From contig NZ_CP090981.1 in assembly GCF_021513135.1 (NCBI RefSeq), forward strand, positions 682,001 through 746,000: 64,000 nucleotides of DNA, read 5' to 3'. Shown piece after piece: positions 1 through 8,110 of the stretch. Below the pieces are notes generated by a model, which ran no database searches, was not told the origin of the DNA, and saw nothing but the letters and a program-made list of their open reading frames with translations. A program made the position numbers and the translations under genes. Numbering within the stretch: position 1 is the first letter of the stretch; the number at the start of each line of letters is the position of its first letter. Source of the stretch: Vibrio sp. SS-MA-C1-2. GTDB lineage: Bacteria; Pseudomonadota; Gammaproteobacteria; Enterobacterales; Vibrionaceae.

Positions 1-2073
1 TCCTATGAGTTGGCTACTATTAAGTGCGATGTTGAATTAGAATTTGCGCCAGAAGAGTTGATTGTCACCGATGCAGATAAAGATCAATTAATCTCGCTAT
101 TTGGTCAGTATCAATTTAAACGTTGGCTCAATGAGCTACTTGATGGCGCCGATAACATTATTGCGGGTGATAGCGCGGAGAAAAATCGCGCAACAGCTTC
201 TGTTGAAGGCCATATTGCGAGTATGAACTCAACGGAAGACGACAGTGCAATTGAGGTTGATCGGAGCCAATATCAAACGGTAACAACCAAAGAAGAGTTT
301 ACCCTTTGGCTTGAGAAACTAAAAAATGCCGCTCTGATTGCGTTTGATACCGAAACTGACAGCTTAAATTATATGGAAGCCAATTTAGTTGGACTCTCTT
401 TTGCTGTTACAGAAGGTGAAGCCGCGTACGTACCTGTTGCTCATGACTATATTGGTGCGCCAGAGCAGTTAGATCGTAACTGGGTATTAGCGCAACTGAA
501 GCCGCTATTAGAAGATCCAAATCTTGCTAAAGTAGGGCAGAATTTAAAATATGATATGAGCGTGTTGGCGCGTTATGACATTGAGATGCAAGGGATCAAG
601 TTTGATACCATGCTTGAATCCTATGTCGTCAATAGCGTGGCGGGTCGTCATGATATGGATAGCCTTGCTCAACGTTATTTGAAGCACAGTACCATTAGCT
701 TTGAAGATATTGCAGGTAAAGGTAAAAAGCAGCTTACTTTTAATCAGATTGAATTAGAACAAGCCGCACCTTATGCAGCCGAAGATGCCGATATTACCCT
801 TCGTCTACATAATCGTTTAATAGAAAAGTTAACCGCAGACCAAAAGCTTAATACCGTTTTTGAAGAGTTAGAAGTTCCTCTTGTTCCTCTGCTATCTAAA
901 ATTGAGCGAACGGGAGTGTTAATTGATTCGACTAAACTGCTTCAACAATCGAAAGAGATTGGTATTCGTCTGATTGAGTTAGAGCAGAAAGCGCACGAGA
1001 TTGCAGAACAAGAGTTTAATTTAAGTTCGCCAAAGCAGTTACAAGCGATTCTATTTGAAAAAATGGAACTGCCAATTATTAAGAAAACGCCTTCTGGTGC
1101 AGCTTCAACCAATGAAGAAGTTCTACAAGAGTTAGCATTAAACTACCCATTGCCTAAATTGATTTTAGAGTACCGTGGTTTAGCGAAACTTAAGTCAACG
1201 TATACTGATAAATTACCGAAGATGGTGAATAAAGGAAGTGGTCGTCTTCATACCTCTTATCATCAAGCGGTCACGGCGACTGGGCGTCTCTCTTCAAGCG
1301 ATCCAAACCTACAAAATATTCCTGTTCGTAACGAACAAGGCCGTCGTATTCGTCAAGCATTTATTGCGCCTGAAGGTTCGCAGATCTTAGCGATAGATTA
1401 CTCTCAAATTGAATTGCGAATTATGGCGCACCTTTCGGGTGATAAAGGGCTGCTAGATGCCTTTGCGGAAGGAAAAGATATTCACTCCGTCACTGCATCA
1501 GAAGTTTTTGCCGTTGATTTAGAAGATGTGACCTCAGAGCAGCGTCGTAGGGCAAAAGCCATTAACTTTGGTCTGATTTATGGTATGAGTGCATTTGGCT
1601 TAGCGAAACAGTTAGGAATTTCAAGAGGGGAAGCACAGAGCTATATTTCTCTTTATTTTGAGCGTTATCCGGGTGTTCAACACTATATGGAAAGTACGCG
1701 TCTATCTGCGAGTGAAACCGGGTTTGTTGAAACACTGATGGGGCGTCGCCTCTATCTGCCAGAAATTAAATCTAGTAATGGGATGCGTAAAAAAGCCGCT
1801 GAACGTGCTGCAATCAACGCGCCGATGCAGGGAACGGCAGCTGATATTATTAAAAAAGCGATGATTTTAGTCGGTGAGTGGATTTCAGCTCAGCAGCAAG
1901 ATGATGTGAAACTATTAATGCAAGTTCACGATGAATTGGTTTTTGAAGTGAAAACGGAACAGATGGAGTCAGTGAGTCAGGCATTAAAAGTGGTAATGGA
2001 ATCAGCGGCAGATCTAGATGTGCCTTTAGTGGCCGATATCGGATTTGGTGAAAACTGGGAACAAGCTCATTAA
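1..2073 (+). CDS. polA: DNA polymerase I, 3' part (5' end outside window)
   Basis: Replication and repair polymerase that removes and replaces Okazaki primers. The reading frame is open from base 1, so the gene begins upstream; about 690 codons of a protein usually near 930 residues are present. The 5' nuclease domain is mostly missing. Visible are the 3'-5' exonuclease motifs ([33 protein letters not shown]) and the polymerase domain: motif [17 protein letters not shown], the O-helix [19 protein letters not shown], and motif [11 protein letters not shown] near the C-terminus. All catalytic acidic residues of both active sites look intact, so proofreading should be present. The TTG at base 10 is internal and is not the start. 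A strong hairpin terminator follows. Identification is certain from the motifs. Confidence 0.98.
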   Translation, partial: SYELATIKCDVELEFAPEELIVTDADKDQLISLFGQYQFKRWLNELLDGADNIIAGDSAEKNRATASVEGHIASMNSTEDDSAIEVDRSQYQTVTTKEEFTLWLEKLKNAALIAFDTETDSLNYMEANLVGLSFAVTEGEAAYVPVAHDYIGAPEQLDRNWVLAQLKPLLEDPNLAKVGQNLKYDMSVLARYDIEMQGIKFDTMLESYVVNSVAGRHDMDSLAQRYLKHSTISFEDIAGKGKKQLTFNQIELEQAAPYAAEDADITLRLHNRLIEKLTADQKLNTVFEELEVPLVPLLSKIERTGVLIDSTKLLQQSKEIGIRLIELEQKAHEIAEQEFNLSSPKQLQAILFEKMELPIIKKTPSGAASTNEEVLQELALNYPLPKLILEYRGLAKLKSTYTDKLPKMVNKGSGRLHTSYHQAVTATGRLSSSDPNLQNIPVRNEQGRRIRQAFIAPEGSQILAIDYSQIELRIMAHLSGDKGLLDAFAEGKDIHSVTASEVFAVDLEDVTSEQRRRAKAINFGLIYGMSAFGLAKQLGISRGEAQSYISLYFERYPGVQHYMESTRLSASETGFVETLMGRRLYLPEIKSSNGMRKKAAERAAINAPMQGTAADIIKKAMILVGEWISAQQQDDVKLLMQVHDELVFEVKTEQMESVSQALKVVMESAADLDVPLVADIGFGENWEQAH

Positions 2074-2135
2074 GCTTTAATCACCTTGATTGAGTACGGC
2101 TAAACCATCATAACCTCAACGCAAAATTAAATAAA

Positions 2136-2166
2136 AAGAGAGCGCATATTTCCGCTCTCTTTTTTA
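2136..2166 (+). terminator. polA terminator
   Basis: An AAAGAGAGCG stem pairs with CGCTCTCTTT around a short AT loop and is followed by a T run. It lies about 60 bases after the polA stop. The A run on the left side means it could also work for transcripts coming from the other direction. Confidence 0.8.
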
Positions 2167-2174
2167 TTTCTGAG

Positions 2175-2190
2175 TGTGAGGAGTATCAAA
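2175..2190. promoter_or_regulatory. CRP-like site upstream of the candidate sRNA
   Basis: TGTGA-N6-TCAAA matches the CRP consensus TGTGA-N6-TCACA at 9 of 10 core positions. Spot 42 at this locus in E. coli is under CRP control, which makes the site suggestive. Its centre lies roughly 100 bases upstream of the start proposed for the sRNA, far for simple activation, so its role is uncertain. A perfect 8-bp inverted repeat (CGACAAAT at 2196 with ATTTGTCG at 2214) lies between the two. Confidence 0.3.
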
Positions 2191-2284
2191 TTAAACGACA
2201 AATTTGAGTTAATATTTGTCGAGCAGCCAGCACTCTGAAAGTTAGTGACTTGCACAATCTTGTTTTATTCATCATCATGCATAA

Positions 2285-2370
2285 AAAATAACAACATATT
2301 CAGAAAAGAAGTTTTATCTTCTTCTCTTTTTTAAGCCCTATCAATTTCTATTTTTGATAGGGTTTTTTAT
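2285..2370 (+). ncRNA. candidate small RNA at the Spot 42 position
   Basis: A free-standing transcription unit of about 85 nt is implied. It has a -35 TTGCAC at 2250-2255, a 17-base spacer, a -10-like CATCAT at 2273-2278, and a strong terminator at 2336-2368 that the polA terminator already makes redundant for polA. The body carries a small hairpin (AGAAG/CTTCT) and a U-rich single-stranded stretch just before the terminator, the usual layout of Hfq-binding sRNAs. In enterobacteria and, as I recall, in Aliivibrio, Spot 42 (spf) lies between polA and engB. I cannot find the conserved Spot 42 5' sequence here, so this is either a highly diverged equivalent or a different sRNA. Confidence 0.5.
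2336..2368 (+). terminator. sRNA terminator
   Basis: Perfect 9-bp stem CCCTATCAA/TTGATAGGG with a 9-base loop, followed by six T. The opposite strand has no T run next to the stem, so it serves plus-strand transcription and not engB. Confidence 0.8.
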
Positions 2371-2435
2371 TTTATATATTTTTTATCTTTATTCTTTATC
2401 TTTGCGATGATGCCTTAAACAATTTTTTGAGAGAT

Positions 2436-3101
2436 TTACTCTTCTGCGTCGTTATTTTGTGCTTCTTCGTCTTCTAATTGCTCAATAATGGCCTCAGATT
2501 CTTGGGCATACCAAGTGTCTAATTTCATTTTTAGCTTATCTGTACCAATATTTTTCAGTGCAGAGAAGAGCTCAACAGAGACATCACCGCCAAATGTTAA
2601 CGACATTTCACGAACTTTTAATAATGCGGCTTTACGTGCGCCACTCTTTAGTTTGTCCGCTTTGGTTAACAGAACAAGTACTGGAAGGCGACAATCGATA
2701 GCCCAAAAGATTAACTGCTTATCGAGATCTTTCATGGGATGGCGAATATCCATCAACACAACTAATCCTTTTAGACTGCTTCTCTTTTGTAGGTATTCAC
2801 CTAATGCCGCTTGCCACTTAAGTTTCATCTCTAATGGTACTTGCGCGAACCCATAACCAGGCAAGTCAATGATTCGATAGCCTTCTTCGATTTCAAAAAC
2901 GTTAATAAGCTGAGTTCGGCCTGGTGTTTTACTGGTTTTTGCTAATGACTTCTGATTGGTTAGTCGATTCAGTGAAGTAGACTTGCCTGCATTAGAACGA
3001 CCAGCAAAAGCGATCTCAATCCCTTCATCAGGTGGCATATGACGAATGTCAGGAGCACTGGTGATAAAGTGGGTTTTTTGGTAGTGAAGCGTGATACTCA
3101 T
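2436..3101 (-). CDS. engB: Ribosome biogenesis GTPase EngB (YihA/YsxC)
   Basis: Essential small GTPase that helps assemble the large ribosomal subunit. The 221 residues contain the full G-motif set: G1 [10 protein letters not shown]3 DLPGYGF, G4 TKAD, and a G5-like FSALK near the C-terminus. The family-typical N-terminus ([16 protein letters not shown]) supports the ATG start at 3101. The C-terminus has an acidic tail ([15 protein letters not shown]) slightly longer than in E. coli (210 aa). It is transcribed divergently from the cytochrome c4 gene across a 147-base gap. No clear terminator of its own was found downstream. Confidence 0.97.
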   Translation of the reverse strand: MSITLHYQKTHFITSAPDIRHMPPDEGIEIAFAGRSNAGKSTSLNRLTNQKSLAKTSKTPGRTQLINVFEIEEGYRIIDLPGYGFAQVPLEMKLKWQAALGEYLQKRSSLKGLVVLMDIRHPMKDLDKQLIFWAIDCRLPVLVLLTKADKLKSGARKAALLKVREMSLTFGGDVSVELFSALKNIGTDKLKMKLDTWYAQESEAIIEQLEDEEAQNNDAEE

Positions 3102-3172
3102 AATTTAACTGGCCTCAAATGTAGTCAAATGATTACTTTTATGTGAATTTGTGTAAAATAAACAAACTGCTC

Positions 3173-3185
3173 AATGATAGTCATT
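3173..3185. promoter_or_regulatory. possible Fur half-site palindrome
   Basis: AATGATAGTCATT is a 13-base sequence differing at one position from the centre of the Fur consensus (AATGATAATCATT). The outer three bases on each side match poorly. It lies in the engB/cytochrome c4 divergent region, about 65 bases before the haem protein gene. Iron control of a c-type cytochrome is plausible, but the match is short. Confidence 0.25.
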
Positions 3186-3248
3186 CTATCACTGTCAGCA
3201 GTAAAATAGTTGCGGAAGTGGAAGTCCTAATAATTATAACGGAATGTG

Positions 3249-3869
3249 ATGAAGATATTAGCATTGATATTAACTCTATTTACTAGTTATTCTGCCATGG
3301 CTATGGGCGATGTAGAAGCTGGTAAAGCAAAAGCTGCCACCTGTGCAGCTTGTCATGGTGTTGACGGCAATAGTCAACAGTTACCTCAATACCCTAAACT
3401 TGCTGGACAACATCCAGGTTATTTAGAAAAGCAGATAAAGGAATTTAAGCTTGGAATGACCTCTGGTGGAGAGCAAGGCCGAGTTGATCCAGTGATGGGC
3501 GGCATGGCGATGGCGTTAACTGAACAAGATGCGGCAGATCTTGCTGCGTACTTCGCAAGTTTACCTATCTCAGCCAATACCTCATCGCCTGAGTCATTGG
3601 ATGTGGGTAAGCAACTTTATTTAGCGGGTGATGCTGAACGAGGGATTGCTGCTTGTACTGCTTGTCATGGCCCAAGAGGCAATGGCTTAAGCTTATCAGG
3701 CTTTCCTAAGATTTCAGGTCAACACGCTGAGTACGTTGCTTCACAGTTAACGAAATTTAGATCAGACCAACGTGCTAACGATCTAAATGGCATGATGCGT
3801 GATGTCGCAGCCAAGTTAACAGATGATGAGATTACTGCTCTATCTCAATATGTCGGTGGTTTACACTAA
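3249..3869 (+). CDS. Diheme cytochrome c4, periplasmic
   Basis: Periplasmic electron carrier feeding terminal oxidases. An N-terminal Sec signal peptide ([17 protein letters not shown]) precedes two homologous cytochrome c domains, each with a CXXCH haem site: CAACH in the first half and CTACH in the second. Each domain also has a downstream region with Met ligand candidates (MGGMAMALT and LNGMMRDVA). About 206 residues is the normal size of cytochrome c4. The ATG at 3249 is preferred over the GTG one codon earlier because the GGAA ribosome site is too close to the GTG. The gene has its own terminator and is monocistronic. The same neighbour pair (engB-cytochrome c4) is common in this group. 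Confidence 0.95.
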   Translation: MKILALILTLFTSYSAMAMGDVEAGKAKAATCAACHGVDGNSQQLPQYPKLAGQHPGYLEKQIKEFKLGMTSGGEQGRVDPVMGGMAMALTEQDAADLAAYFASLPISANTSSPESLDVGKQLYLAGDAERGIAACTACHGPRGNGLSLSGFPKISGQHAEYVASQLTKFRSDQRANDLNGMMRDVAAKLTDDEITALSQYVGGLH

Positions 3870-3972
3870 TTTTAGTGATAACACTCGATTATTTGAGATC
3901 ATCAAGAATAGTTGTAGTTCAATAATTAATCAATGTGGTTGATATTTACACTTGAACTAACTGTTTAATTCT

Positions 3973-4006
3973 AAACAGCAATCGCATTATGCCATTGCTG
4001 TTTTTT
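3973..4006 (+). terminator. cytochrome c4 terminator
   Basis: AAACAGCAAT pairs with ATTGCTGTTT around an 11-base loop, followed by a run of seven T. It lies about 105 bases after the cytochrome stop codon. Confidence 0.8.
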
Positions 4007-4032
4007 TATTTTAGGCGTATAGCGAATTGCTT

Positions 4033-4195
4033 TGTAAGAGATCTGCTATTGTATTTTGAGGTAGAAACCTTAATTGTTCATTTTGAAGGTTCTAACTCAT
4101 TGAATAAAAAAGAGAATGAAAATATACGCCTAATGTTGAATAAAAAAGTGAGATCTCTGTCGCTTGTGATAAAACGTAAATAACGTAAATTAGAT
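4033..4195 (+). promoter_or_regulatory. Promoter region of the CsrC-like RNA
   Basis: A -35-like TTGTGA (4164-4169), a 16-base spacer and TAAATT (4186-4191) place transcription start near 4197, exactly where the first RNA hairpin begins. About 160 bases upstream, TGTAAG (4033-4038) is a perfect left half of the UvrY/VarA/GacA box, at the distance seen for csrB genes; the right half is poor. The open frame covering 3989-4183 runs through the preceding terminator and looks like chance. Confidence 0.45.
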
Positions 4196-4196
4196 T

Positions 4197-4652
4197 GTGT
4201 TGAAGGGACATCAACACAGGACAGGAAACGCTAGGATAGCTAAGCAGGATGCTTAAAGGAACAACACGGAGGTAGAGCTTAAGGTTGAGCTCATTGATGT
4301 GATGGATTTACTAGGACGACCAGGAAGGTTTCGCTAAAGGATATTAGCACGATATAAGTAGGATGCTTATATCTAATAAGGATGGTTCACTCTCTATCAG
4401 GAAGATAGACCGCTTAATGGATAAGCCAGTCAATGATTGACTGCTATAAACACGGAATGTACACGGAAGAACAAAACTCATCAGGATGATGAAGAAAATA
4501 TAAATTTGCACGGAAAGCATAAATAATAGATGGATAAACGCAATAACCGGGAAGTTGACTAATTAGTTACGGATTGACTATATAAAAATACGTTATTGTC
4601 ATCAGTTTGATGAATTTTTAGAGGCGCTAGGTATCTACCTAGCGCCTTTTTT
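4197..4652 (+). ncRNA. csrC: CsrB/CsrC-family regulatory RNA (CsrA-sequestering)
   Basis: About 455 nt containing 22 GGA trinucleotides, most as AGGA or ACGGA, many displayed in hairpin loops. Examples are the 5' stem GTGTTGA/TCAACAC with AGGGACA in its loop (4197-4217), AAGC-AGGAT-GCTT (4242-4254), GATATAAG/CTTATATC (4351-4373), TCTATC-AGGAA-GATAGA (4393-4409) and TCATC-AGGAT-GATGA (4478-4492). This is the hallmark of RNAs that soak up the translational regulator CsrA. E. coli csrC lies between yihA (engB) and yihI, the same neighbourhood. A strong terminator ends it. No protein-coding frame of note exists here. The family is certain from architecture; csrC rather than another csrB copy is inferred from position. 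Confidence 0.9.
4622..4652 (+). terminator. Terminator of the CsrC-like RNA
   Basis: Perfect 12-bp stem AGGCGCTAGGTA/TACCTAGCGCCT with a 2-base apex, followed by six T. Confidence 0.92.
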
Positions 4653-4770
4653 CTTGTCTGATATTTGTTGTTCAAGCATGATTATCACCGATGATTTATC
4701 GTCAATCTCTGGTTGTTAAGTCGTAAGCAGTGTAGTATGTTGCGCTTTTAATTTATACAAAGGTGATAAT

Positions 4771-5418
4771 GTGCACTCATGTCCGTTGTGTGATGATCAA
4801 CAATCACGTCTTTTTTTTGAAGATAAAAATCGACAGTACTTCCAGTGTTCACAGTGTCATTTAGTATTTGCTGATCCTGCTAAGTTGCTCTCACCCGAGT
4901 TGGAGAAAGAAGTTTATAACCAACATGAGAACAACCCAGAGGATCAGGGATATCGCCAATTTTTAAATCGTTTAGCGCAACCATTATTAGATCATTTAGG
5001 TCATCCGCCTTTGCTAGGTCTAGATTTTGGTTCTGGTCCCGGCCCTACATTATCGATTATGTTACAGGAAGCCGGCCATCAGATGGCAATTTATGACCCT
5101 TACTTCTCACCAGATAAAACGGTGCTTGAAGCTGGGAAATATGATTTTGTTACTTGCACCGAAGCGATAGAACACTTTTATCAGCCCTCGATTGAGTGGC
5201 AGCTATTACTCTCTTTAGTTAAAAAGGGAGGGTGGTTAGCTATCATGACGAAAATGGCTACCAATGTAGATGCTTTTGCAAAATGGCACTATAAAAATGA
5301 TCCAACCCATGTCAGCTTTTTTAGCCGAGAAACCTTTATGTTTCTTGCTCGCCGAGATGGTCTAGAATTAGAGTTTGTTGGAAGTGATGTAATACTATTT
5401 AGGAAATGTCAGTCATGA
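4771..5418 (+). CDS. Class I SAM-dependent methyltransferase with N-terminal zinc ribbon
   Basis: A 215-residue protein with an N-terminal CPLC...CSQC pair that looks like a zinc ribbon. It is followed by a Rossmann-fold methyltransferase domain: SAM motif I LLGLDFGSGPG near residues 85-95, the acidic end of strand 2 at AIYDPYF, and a motif IV-like YDFVTCTEAIEHF. It belongs to the Methyltransf_23-type group, whose substrates are mostly unknown. The GTG at 4771 follows a good AAGGTG ribosome site. The 3' end overlaps yihI by 13 bases, so the two are probably translationally coupled, hinting at a ribosome or RNA role. The substrate cannot be told from sequence. Confidence 0.85.
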   Translation: MHSCPLCDDQQSRLFFEDKNRQYFQCSQCHLVFADPAKLLSPELEKEVYNQHENNPEDQGYRQFLNRLAQPLLDHLGHPPLLGLDFGSGPGPTLSIMLQEAGHQMAIYDPYFSPDKTVLEAGKYDFVTCTEAIEHFYQPSIEWQLLLSLVKKGGWLAIMTKMATNVDAFAKWHYKNDPTHVSFFSRETFMFLARRDGLELEFVGSDVILFRKCQS

Positions 5419-5981
5419 CTCGTATAAAAAGATCTCGCCGTATTGGCTCAGAAGGCCCTGCGGTATTTAATGAAAAGACCACTTCAGAATCAGAAGTTGA
5501 AGGTCGTCGTAAACAGAAAGAACGTAAAAAGAAAGGTTTAAAAGCAGGCAGCCGTAACGTTGATGTTGTTGCAACTGAAAAAGCAAACCAAAATCGCGGC
5601 AGAAAAGATCCACGATTAGGGAGTAAAAAGCCTATTCAATTAGTTCTTGAAGCTAAGCCTCATCCTAAGTCAGCGGCGGCGAAAAAAGCACGTAAACTGT
5701 CAGCAGAGCAAGAGCTTGAAGCAATTGAGAATGATGCTCAATTAATGACGTTGATCGACCGTATTGAAGCGGGTGAGCATTTAGGTGCTGGTCTTCAAAG
5801 CTATGTTGATGAGAAGTTGAACCGTATGGAACGACTAATGAATCAACTTGGTTTATTAGTAGAAGATGATGCAGACGTTGAAGAAATTGAACCTGTTGTT
5901 GTCAAAAGCGGTAAGTCATCTTCTGATGAAGATATGCTTGATACCTTCGAGAATATTGATTTAGACCAGTTTAAGGACTAA
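5406..5981 (+). CDS. yihI: Der GTPase-activating protein YihI
   Basis: YihI activates the ribosome-assembly GTPase Der (EngA) and so times 50S subunit maturation. The first half is very basic (RRKQKERKKKGLKAGSR) and carries the family-typical DPRLGSKKPIQL. The second half is acidic and helical (LSAEQELEAIENDAQLMTLIDRIEAGEHLGAGLQSYVDEKLNRMERLMNQLG in outline) and ends in an acidic tail. At 191 residues it is somewhat longer than the E. coli protein (about 169). An ATG three codons further in is an alternative start. It lies between the methyltransferase (overlap) and the DUF2489 gene (4-base gap) in one operon. Confidence 0.93.
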   Translation: MSVMTRIKRSRRIGSEGPAVFNEKTTSESEVEGRRKQKERKKKGLKAGSRNVDVVATEKANQNRGRKDPRLGSKKPIQLVLEAKPHPKSAAAKKARKLSAEQELEAIENDAQLMTLIDRIEAGEHLGAGLQSYVDEKLNRMERLMNQLGLLVEDDADVEEIEPVVVKSGKSSSDEDMLDTFENIDLDQFKD

Positions 5982-5985
5982 CTGT

Positions 5986-6438
5986 ATGGAGCCGATTACA
6001 ATAGTTTTTATTGTTGGAACGATTATTGTTTTAGGGTTGGCAGGTTATGCCGGATCTCTATTTTATCGGTTACATCAGCAAAAGTTGATGCAGCAACAGC
6101 TTAAGGAACAAGCGATTGCTAAACGAAATAAGACGCTATTAGATAATATTCATTCATTAGCGGCGGTTGGACGCGAGAAACAGTGTGATCCTTCAGAGCT
6201 GGTGATTCGAATTCGTGGTTTATATGACCATCTACAGCCACTTCCTGATTTTACTCAGGACTATCCAGCGATGGCTGAATTGTATGAAGTGGTAAAAGAT
6301 ATGCCTCGTGCCGATGCTCGAAAAGAGTATAGTAAGCAGGAACGGATGAAGTTTAATTTGCTACGTCTAAAAGCAGAAGCTCGCCTATTAGAGGCGATTG
6401 AACTTGAATATCAAAAGATAGCAACCTTAACGGTATAA
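5986..6438 (+). CDS. DUF2489-family membrane-anchored protein
   Basis: A 150-residue protein with one N-terminal transmembrane helix (ITIVFIVGTIIVLGLAGYAGSLFY) followed by a charged helical cytoplasmic domain (KQCDPSELVIRIRGLYDHL; DARKEYSKQERMKFNLLRLKAEARLLEAI). It matches the DUF2489 family, which commonly sits between yihI and hemN in gammaproteobacteria. Function is unknown. It starts 4 bases after yihI, so it is co-transcribed, and is followed by a hairpin terminator. Confidence 0.85.
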   Translation: MEPITIVFIVGTIIVLGLAGYAGSLFYRLHQQKLMQQQLKEQAIAKRNKTLLDNIHSLAAVGREKQCDPSELVIRIRGLYDHLQPLPDFTQDYPAMAELYEVVKDMPRADARKEYSKQERMKFNLLRLKAEARLLEAIELEYQKIATLTV

Positions 6439-6448
6439 TGCATTTAAA

Positions 6449-6476
6449 GCCAATTGCACCGAGTGTGCAGTTGGTT
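6449..6476 (+). terminator. Terminator of the yihI operon
   Basis: GCCAATTGCAC pairs with GTGCAGTTGGT (one G-T wobble) around a short loop, followed by TTTT. The T run is short, so read-through into hemN is possible. Confidence 0.6.
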
Positions 6477-6605
6477 TTACTGTGTTTTATTGTTTATCTG
6501 GCGGTTTTTATCTACAGAGTTAGCATTTTTTATAACTAATACTGGGTAATTCACTCAGTTATGTCAAAATAACCGCCATTATCTTACCGTCATTTGGAAA
6601 TTAAT

Positions 6606-7978
6606 ATGTCTACTCAACAGATTATTTGGGATCAGGCTTTAATCGAGAAGTATAACTACTCAGGCCCTCGTTACACATCATATCCTACCGCGCTAGAGTT
6701 CCACCCGGAATATACAGAAGCAGAATTTGAAGTTGAGTGTCAACGTTATCCCGATCGTAAGCTTTCTCTTTATATCCATATCCCTTTTTGTCATAAGCTT
6801 TGTTACTACTGTGGTTGTAATAAGATCATTACGCGCCACCAAGAAAAAGCCGACATCTATCTTGATATGTTAGAGAAAGAGATGCGCCAGCGTGCAACCC
6901 TGCTTGGTAACCGTACGGTTAGCCAACTTCATTGGGGGGTGGCACACCAACATTTTTGACTAAACCTCAAATCTCTCGCTTGATGGATCTGACGCGTGAA
7001 CTATTCACATTCTCGGATGATGCAGAGATCAGTATTGAAGTTGATCCTCGTGAAATTGACCTTGAAACATTAGACCACCTTCGTGGTGAAGGCTTTAACC
7101 GTTTAAGTATCGGCGTTCAAGACTTTAATAAAGAAGTTCAGAAATTGGTTAACCGTGAACAGGATGAAGACTTTATTGTTGCTATGGTAGAGCGAGCAAA
7201 AGATCTTGGTTTCCGCTCGACCAACTTGGATCTGATTTATGGTTTACCAAAGCAGACTCAAGAGAGCTTTGCTGAAACATTGGCAGAAGTGTTAAAACTA
7301 AAACCAGGTCGTCTATCTATCTTTAACTACGCGCATTTACCGAAAATGTTTGCAGCTCAACGTAAGTTAAATGAAGACGATATGCCGGGTGCCAATGAAA
7401 AGCTGGCTATTTTGCATGACACGATTTCAACGCTAACGGGTGCTGATTATCAATTTATCGGAATGGACCATTTTGCTCAGCCTGATGATGAATTAGCCAT
7501 TGCACAGCGCAGCGGTATTCTTCACCGTAATTTCCAAGGTTACACGACGCAAGGTGATTGTGACCTACTAGGAATGGGTGTGTCTGCCATTTCAATGATC
7601 GGTGACTGTTATGCTCAGAATAAAAAAGAGCTAAAAGAGTATTATGGTCAAGTTGAAGAACAACAGCATGCATTATGGCGTGGTGTCGGTCTTGATAGTG
7701 ATGATATTCTACGTCGTGAAGTGATAAAGCAGTTGATCTGTAATTTCACACTTGATACTAAAGCGATTGAACAGCAATTTAATATTGAATTTGATCAATA
7801 TTTTGCTGAAGACATCAAATTACTACAAACGTTTATTGATGATGAGTTAGTGTCAATTGAAGATGGGCGTATTGATGTGGCGTTAAAAGGGCGCATGTTA
7901 ATTCGTAATATCTGTATGTGCTTTGATAAATATTTAAGAGATCGTGCGCGTCAGCAACAGTTCTCTCGTGTGATTTAA
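6606..7978 (+). pseudogene. hemN: Oxygen-independent coproporphyrinogen III dehydrogenase, frameshifted
   Basis: A radical-SAM enzyme making protoporphyrinogen IX for haem under low oxygen. The first frame (from ATG 6606) has the conserved start TTQ-like MSTQQIIWD, YNYSGPRYTSYPTALEF and the iron-sulfur motif CHKLCYYCGC. It then shifts at 6934-6939, where a run of six G should be seven to encode HWGGGTPTF. The second frame (to 7978) contains the rest, including EVDPREID, GFNRLSIGVQDFN, GYTTQGDCDLLGMGVSAI and the typical end RQQQFSRVI. Joined, the length is the normal ~457 residues and every other part is well conserved. This is a one-base deletion: a recent mutation, a phase-variable tract or a sequencing error. 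As written, no functional enzyme is made. Confidence 0.9.
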
Positions 7979-8037
7979 TTCCAGCTATATTGATTTAGGT
8001 TAGCTAATCTTTTTTAAGATGAGTGACTGAATAAAAG

Positions 8038-8098
8038 TACCGCTTTACTGATGTTCTGAATGATATTTATCAGATTTCTCAGTAAGCGGTATTTTTTT
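8038..8098. terminator. Bidirectional terminator between hemN and glnG
   Basis: TACCGCTTTACTGA pairs with TCAGTAAGCGGTA (one bulge) around a 27-base AT-rich loop. The T run at 8092-8098 serves hemN; the opposite strand also has a short T stretch, so it could serve glnG as well. Confidence 0.7.
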
Positions 8099-8110
8099 AC
8101 CTATCTTCTA

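Noticed and set aside
3989-4183. 64-residue open frame before the CsrC-like RNA
   Set aside because: It starts inside the cytochrome terminator, has no ribosome site and no recognisable protein features; it overlaps the RNA promoter.
7455-7673. Minus-strand frame inside hemN, and similar antisense frames in other genes
   Set aside because: Shadows of well-conserved genes, without ribosome sites or recognisable domains.
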